18,879 bases of DNA from the NCBI GenBank assembly GCA_039815415.1, contig JBCBZH010000052.1, positions 1 to 18,879 on the forward strand, given 5' to 3'. The stretch's first letter is position 1. Every line of letters begins with the position of its first letter. The notes under the pieces were generated by a model. That model made no database searches. It was not told the DNA's origin and worked only from the letters and a program-made list of their open reading frames with translations. This DNA comes from JBCBZH01 sp039815415. Lineage in GTDB: Bacteria; Bacteroidota; Rhodothermia; Rhodothermales; Rubricoccaceae. The translations under genes were made by a program, and so were the position numbers. Below, piece after piece: positions 13,141 to 18,879 of the stretch.

Positions 13141-14886
13141 ATGAAACGCCCCCCATCCTCCCAGGCTGCTCTACATCGTGCGCTCCTCGTGTTCACGGGA
13201 GCGGCGGGGCTGACCGTGAACATCAGCCTGTATGGCATCACAACCTCGTGGGTGACGCTCCTCGGCGTCTGTGTGTACTCGTTTCCACTGATCTCGGTGG
13301 TCGCGACGTACCTGCATGCCGGGCTGCATTCCCGAACGCGTGAGATTGCGATCGCGACGGCCTATCTCATCTCTGGCGCCGACTCGGCCAAGATGATGGT
13401 GTCGGGTCGTCCGGATGAGGACTTGTGGCTGGTCGTTGTGCTGTCTATGGTGACTGTCGCCATCAGCATCCTGGCCATCTCTTGGAAGGACGTGCTCATC
13501 TATGGGCTGTCTGCGCTTGTGTTCGTCGGAAGCGGAGTGCTCTGGGGGGTGATGCCTGTTCAGCAACTCGGTGTAGCGTGTGCGGCCATCACTGTGGTCA
13601 CGTTGGGAATGTCCATCCTGACGGCTGTGCGGCTTCAAACCGAGGCAGCCCTCCGGTCGTCCAACGAGGCCCTCATCGCAGCTCGGGAGCAGGCAGAGCG
13701 CGAGCAAGCCCGAGCCGAGCACGCGTCTGCCGTGAAGTCCGAATTCCTCGCGACGATGAGCCACGAGATCCGGACACCTATGAACGGCGTCATCGGAATG
13801 GCAGACTTGCTCTCGGATACTGTGCTGGACACCGAGCAAAGCGAGTGCGTGGGCACCATTCGGACCAGCGCGACCACGCTGCTGACCATCATCAACGACA
13901 TCCTAGACTTCTCGAAGATCGAAGCTGGAGGCATCGAGCTGGAGACCATCCCGTTCTCTCCTCGCCAGCTCGTCCGGGAGGCGGTGGACATCCTGCGGCC
14001 CCAGGCCAAGGAACAGGGGCTCCACCTCGCTGTGGAGGTGGCAGATGGAGTGCCAGACGCGGTCATGGGAGATCCGACGCGTGTGCGTCAGGTGGTGCTG
14101 AACCTGCTCTCGAACGCAGTCAAGTTTACTCCGGAAGGGGGCGCTACGGTTCGGGTCACGGTCCCCGCGCTGGCACGTCTTCAGATTGATGTGGTCGATA
14201 CAGGAATCGGCGTCTCAGACGACCGCCTCGAGACCATCTTTGATGCCTTCACCCAGGCCGACGCCTCCACCACGCGCCAGTACGGGGGCACGGGTCTTGG
14301 ACTTACCATCTCATCGCGTCTGGCCGAGGCCATGGGAGGCGAGCTGACGGCAACGAGCGACATCGGGACAGGATCCACGTTCTCGTTCGTCGTGGAGGCG
14401 CCCGTGGCTGAAAGCGTCCAGCCAACCGTACCTAGAGCGGCCCCCGAGCCGGTGGCGGCGCTGCGGGTACTGGTCGCAGAAGACAACCCTGTGAACCAGC
14501 GGGTGATTGCGCGCGTGCTGGATCGCCTGGGATATGACGATGTCGAGATCGCATCCAATGGCGTTGAGGCCTTGGACGCATTGAGCACCGCCGTTGAGCG
14601 AGGGCATCCGAAAGACGTGGTGCTGATGGATGTGCAGATGCCCCAGCTTGACGGCCACGCGGCCACGCGCCGCCTTCGAATGGAATTGCCGCCCGATCTC
14701 CAGCCTGAGGTCATCGCGCTGACGGCGAACGCGCTCGAAAGCGACCGCGAGGCAGCGCTGGATGCCGGAGCAGACGCGTTCCTGACCAAGCCCATTGACC
14801 GAGCGGCGCTGGCGTTGGCGCTCGCAACGGTGCAAACGAGATCGGTCGGGATGGCGGAGAGCCCTCAAGAGGCCCTTGTCGCCTGA
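13141..14886 (+). CDS. Hybrid sensor histidine kinase/response regulator, membrane-bound
   Basis: The 581-residue protein has about six N-terminal transmembrane helices (residues 10-170) with short connecting loops and no obvious periplasmic sensor domain. A coiled coil (ALRSSNEALIAAREQAEREQARAEHA) leads into a HisKA domain with phospho-acceptor H208 in MSHEIRTPMNG. The HATPase domain has N-box NLLSNAVKFTPEGG, VDTGIGVSDD and YGGTGLGLTI. A C-terminal receiver domain has acidic pocket VAEDNPVNQR, phospho-acceptor D497 in VLMDVQMPQLDG and conserved Lys in AFLTKPID. No Hpt domain is attached, so phosphotransfer must go to a separate protein. ATG 13141 is chosen over 13099 because the latter lies in the divergent promoter region. 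The signal sensed is unknown. Confidence 0.93.
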   Translation: MKRPPSSQAALHRALLVFTGAAGLTVNISLYGITTSWVTLLGVCVYSFPLISVVATYLHAGLHSRTREIAIATAYLISGADSAKMMVSGRPDEDLWLVVVLSMVTVAISILAISWKDVLIYGLSALVFVGSGVLWGVMPVQQLGVACAAITVVTLGMSILTAVRLQTEAALRSSNEALIAAREQAEREQARAEHASAVKSEFLATMSHEIRTPMNGVIGMADLLSDTVLDTEQSECVGTIRTSATTLLTIINDILDFSKIEAGGIELETIPFSPRQLVREAVDILRPQAKEQGLHLAVEVADGVPDAVMGDPTRVRQVVLNLLSNAVKFTPEGGATVRVTVPALARLQIDVVDTGIGVSDDRLETIFDAFTQADASTTRQYGGTGLGLTISSRLAEAMGGELTATSDIGTGSTFSFVVEAPVAESVQPTVPRAAPEPVAALRVLVAEDNPVNQRVIARVLDRLGYDDVEIASNGVEALDALSTAVERGHPKDVVLMDVQMPQLDGHAATRRLRMELPPDLQPEVIALTANALESDREAALDAGADAFLTKPIDRAALALALATVQTRSVGMAESPQEALVA

Positions 14887-14907
14887 CGCGCTTTAGGGCC
14901 CTGCGGC

Positions 14908-15612
14908 CTAGTAGATGCGGTGCAGGCTTCGGACCTTGAACGTCCCCTGGTCCATCTTCTGGGCATAGATCTGCCATCCAGCCGGTCGGCGGACACCGAT
15001 GATGGTGACATCCCGGCCTTGCCCGTATGGAGCGCCTCGGCCATACAGCGTGTACCCGTGCCCAACGCCAAAGTGAGCATCGAGCCGGGCATGGAGGGCG
15101 GCTCCGGTTTCGCCATTGGGGGCGATGTGGGCCACCTGCACGTCTCCATGATGGACGCGAATGGCGAACGTGCAGCCCGTCAGCCGTTGCGTGATCATCA
15201 AGTTCGGCCCGCCCGTGAGCGAGTACCACGTAAATGGTGGAGGGGCTGCAGGGGGAGGTGGCGTTGGGAAGAAGCGCGTGGCGATCCAGTGGATAGGGAC
15301 CGGGTAGACGCGGGGAACATGCTGGGCATGGCCCGGGGGCCAGACCGCCCCTCCGACGCCAAGATTGGGATTGCGTGTGCTGACCTCAAAGACGTACGGG
15401 CGATACGCCCACCGCGTGGCAACCCCGAGGAGCACGCCCGGTCGCTGGCGCTCAGCAACAGAGCGCGTCTCATAGAAATAGGCCGGATGCATCCCCTGAG
15501 CCGGCGCAATCCCAGCGACGGGCAGATAGATCACGTTCCGCTTCAGGAACGCCTCTGGGGTTGCCATGAGCGCGGCGTGACGATCAGCAAGCTGTGTGAC
15601 TGAGAGAGGCAT
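14908..15612 (-). CDS. Unrecognised protein with CNF1/BLF1-like Cys-His site
   Basis: No family is recognised with certainty for this 234-residue protein. The N-terminal half (1-114) is basic and aromatic-rich without a signal peptide. A proline-rich linker (PTPPPPAAPPPF, 116-127) joins it to a beta-rich C-terminal domain. That domain contains RLTGCTFAIRVHHGDVQVAHI: an LxGC motif with C147 followed 15 residues later by H162. CNF1-type deamidases use an LSGC motif with Cys866 and His881, also 15 apart, and BLF1 a similar pair; from this I infer a possible glutamine deamidase or related Cys-His hydrolase. The fold match rests on motif and spacing only. The gene is separate from the kinase gene (convergent) and 88 bases from the ABC-F gene. 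No immunity gene is obvious. Confidence 0.62.
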   Translation of the reverse strand: MPLSVTQLADRHAALMATPEAFLKRNVIYLPVAGIAPAQGMHPAYFYETRSVAERQRPGVLLGVATRWAYRPYVFEVSTRNPNLGVGGAVWPPGHAQHVPRVYPVPIHWIATRFFPTPPPPAAPPPFTWYSLTGGPNLMITQRLTGCTFAIRVHHGDVQVAHIAPNGETGAALHARLDAHFGVGHGYTLYGRGAPYGQGRDVTIIGVRRPAGWQIYAQKMDQGTFKVRSLHRIY

Positions 15613-15699
15613 GGCAACCCATTGGTTTTGGATGGCATCTCAACATACCTCTCGCCTCGGATCACGCAGGTCCTGTGCCAGCCTGGTGCTCGGAAGTCC

Positions 15700-17610
<1,911 letters not shown>

Positions 17611-17685
17611 GCCGGACGATACCGACGCGCAGGCGAGACGGGCGTGAGAACGCGGTGAGGCGCTTCCTCTCCGCGGCCCACGAAA

Positions 17686-17720
17686 CCGCCAGCTCGAGGT
17701 AAGAGACCTCGAGCTGGCGG
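17686..17720 (-). terminator. Perfect inverted pair of the repeated 10-mer acting as a terminator
   Basis: Arms 17686-17700 and 17706-17720 are perfect 15-bp complements around a five-base loop. Each arm holds an exact 10-mer (17687-17696 and 17710-17719) in opposite orientation. On the minus strand the hairpin comes 11 bases after the T9SS gene ends and runs into TTTCGTG, a short U-rich tail. It therefore is a likely terminator of the gene at 17731-18879. Confidence 0.75.
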
Positions 17721-17730
17721 AGTGTTGGCA

Positions 17731-18879
17731 TTAGCGCACGACGGTCAGCCGCTCTACGCGAGTGTCATTCCCCGCCGTCACGCGGACGATGTAGGCTCCT
17801 GCCGGAAGCGCTCGCGCATCCAGCGGGACCGACTGGAAGCCTGCGTTCAGAGCTGTCGTCGAACGGCTGAGCTGGCGGCCGAGCGTGTCGTAGACCTCCA
17901 CTTGGACGTCTCCAGCGTTGGCGAGCGCCAGCGCGACTGTGGCGTGGTCACGTACGGGGTTGGGGTAGATCGTCAGGTCGAACGCGGCCTCAGGAGCAGA
18001 ATCAGAGGCAACACTCTGCTCACGGCTGGCGGCACTCATCGTCTGGCCTGCGTTGAGGTCGCCGCGCGAATGGGCTTGCGGAGACACCCACGCAAAGTCG
18101 GCGTAGACCGATCCTGTGCCCTCGAGCTGGAGGGAGTAGCTGGAGCTGGTCGAGCTGGTCTCAGACACGCCGATGTTGTCTGACGTCATTCCCGCAGCGG
18201 GGCCATTGGCCGCCGTCATCGTGCCCTCGTAGGAGAGGAACTGGACCACTTCGTCATCATCATTCACAAGCGCCAGCCCGTCGGGAGCGCCGTTCTGGAT
18301 GCTCGACTTGGTAAACCACAGCGCGCCCAGGCCGGCTGACTCGGCATCGATGGTGCCGGAGAGAGGAAGGGTAGCGTAGGAGGTTCCGTTGGAGCCGTTG
18401 TAGAACACAACGCTCCAGCCGGTCAGGTCACCGCCCGCCGTTCCGGCAATCTCGACGCCCTCGTTCACGTCCGAGCTGGCGTTGTCATAGTGTAGCTCAT
18501 TGATCCAGGCCACCACCGGCACGGAGCCATCGCCGAGCGTCTGGCCGGTGTTGGGCTGGCCTGGCGTGGCGGTGCCCGGCGCCATCCAGGTAAATGCGGT
18601 GCCAGTGCCTGCGAGCTGGAGGCTGTGGCCCACCGGAGTGGACGACGTCTCGGCCACGCCGATGTCCTCCGAGGTCTGGCCGGAGGCCGGGCCCGAGCTG
18701 GCGGTCACAGTGCCCTCATAGGATACAAACTCGACCACGTCGCCTGAGGGAGACACCAGGGCGATGCCGTCCGATCCGCCGTTCTGGACGCCGCTCACAG
18801 GCACCCACACCGTGCCATAGCCGCCCTGCTGGTTCTGGACGGTGCCGGACAGCGAGACGGTCTTGTAGACGCCACCGCC
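17731..18879 (-). CDS. T9SS cargo protein with lamin-tail-like repeats, N-terminus beyond window edge
   Basis: The frame is open to the right edge, so only the last 382 residues are seen. Two tandem beta-rich units of the lamin-tail type occur: the second begins VVAWINELHYDNASSDVNEGVEIAG and contains GWSVVFYNGSNG, then SGTIDAESAGLGALWF, and the first shows the same pattern from YKTVSLSGTVQNQQGG. Both end in SLQL-G-TG, W-P and a GQTL/GQTM tail. The last ~80 residues (from DLTIYPNPVRDHATV to VERLTVVR) are a type A T9SS C-terminal sorting domain, with IYPNPV and the AGAYIVRV-type end, cut off after export through the outer membrane. The protein is probably cell-surface or secreted. Lamin-tail domains often accompany secreted nucleases, but that catalytic part would be outside the window. 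Confidence 0.88.
   Translation of the reverse strand, partial: GGGVYKTVSLSGTVQNQQGGYGTVWVPVSGVQNGGSDGIALVSPSGDVVEFVSYEGTVTASSGPASGQTSEDIGVAETSSTPVGHSLQLAGTGTAFTWMAPGTATPGQPNTGQTLGDGSVPVVAWINELHYDNASSDVNEGVEIAGTAGGDLTGWSVVFYNGSNGTSYATLPLSGTIDAESAGLGALWFTKSSIQNGAPDGLALVNDDDEVVQFLSYEGTMTAANGPAAGMTSDNIGVSETSSTSSSYSLQLEGTGSVYADFAWVSPQAHSRGDLNAGQTMSAASREQSVASDSAPEAAFDLTIYPNPVRDHATVALALANAGDVQVEVYDTLGRQLSRSTTALNAGFQSVPLDARALPAGAYIVRVTAGNDTRVERLTVVR

Overview
The window is a GC-rich (roughly 60-65%), gene-dense chromosomal segment. It most likely comes from a marine or halophilic member of the Rhodothermota/Bacteroidota (Rhodothermales, Rubricoccaceae- or Salinibacter-like). Evidence: a C-terminal type IX secretion (T9SS) sorting domain at 17731-17980, a dockerin-like tail with a repeated TAPDFN motif on a secreted nuclease, start codons generally without Shine-Dalgarno sequences, and a few upstream sites resembling the Bacteroidota promoter. 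Genus and species cannot be fixed from the sequence alone.

Layout, left to right. 1-743 (-) is the edge-truncated end of an endonuclease/exonuclease/phosphatase-family protein; 841-1212 (+) a small zinc-ribbon protein; 1267-1656 (-) a lipoprotein; 1736-2764 (-) a Gfo/Idh/MocA-type oxidoreductase; 2875-3009 (+) a 44-residue membrane protein; 3089-3889 (-) a periplasmic TPR protein; 4046-4771 (-) a LOG-family nucleosidase; 4867-5565 (-) an OmpA-type lipoprotein. Then come 5831-6862 (+) an exported isoaspartyl peptidase and 6907-7563 (+) an AlkA-type glycosylase, 7645-8091 (+) an exported hypothetical, 8203-8589 (+) a tandem helix-turn-helix regulator, and 8702-9556 (+) a UbiA-family prenyltransferase. 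9683-11200 (-) is an M32 carboxypeptidase, 11393-11465 (+) tRNA-Thr(CGT), 11533-12978 (-) a secreted EndA-type nuclease with a dockerin-like tail, and 13141-14886 (+) a hybrid histidine kinase. 14908-15612 (-) is an unrecognised protein whose C-terminal third resembles a CNF1/BLF1-type Cys-His deamidase site. 15700-17610 (-) is a Uup-type ABC-F ATPase, and 17731-18879 (-) a T9SS cargo protein with lamin-tail-like repeats, truncated at the right edge. The genes are mostly single transcription units of housekeeping and envelope type, separated by hairpin terminators. No mobile element, CRISPR array or defence island is seen.

The most striking feature is not a gene. The 10-mer CGCCAGCTCG or its complement occurs 26 times by hand count, about once per 0.73 kb. 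A rough composition-based expectation is far below one copy for the window. It is split 13/13 between strands, lies in different reading frames of unrelated genes, is over-represented between genes, and twice forms inverted-repeat hairpins at gene ends. This matches the behaviour of DNA uptake sequences in Neisseria and Pasteurellaceae (density, orientation balance, terminator pairs), but with a different motif. A HIP1-like or methylation-related repeat is the main alternative. This is the best candidate for an undescribed system in the window.
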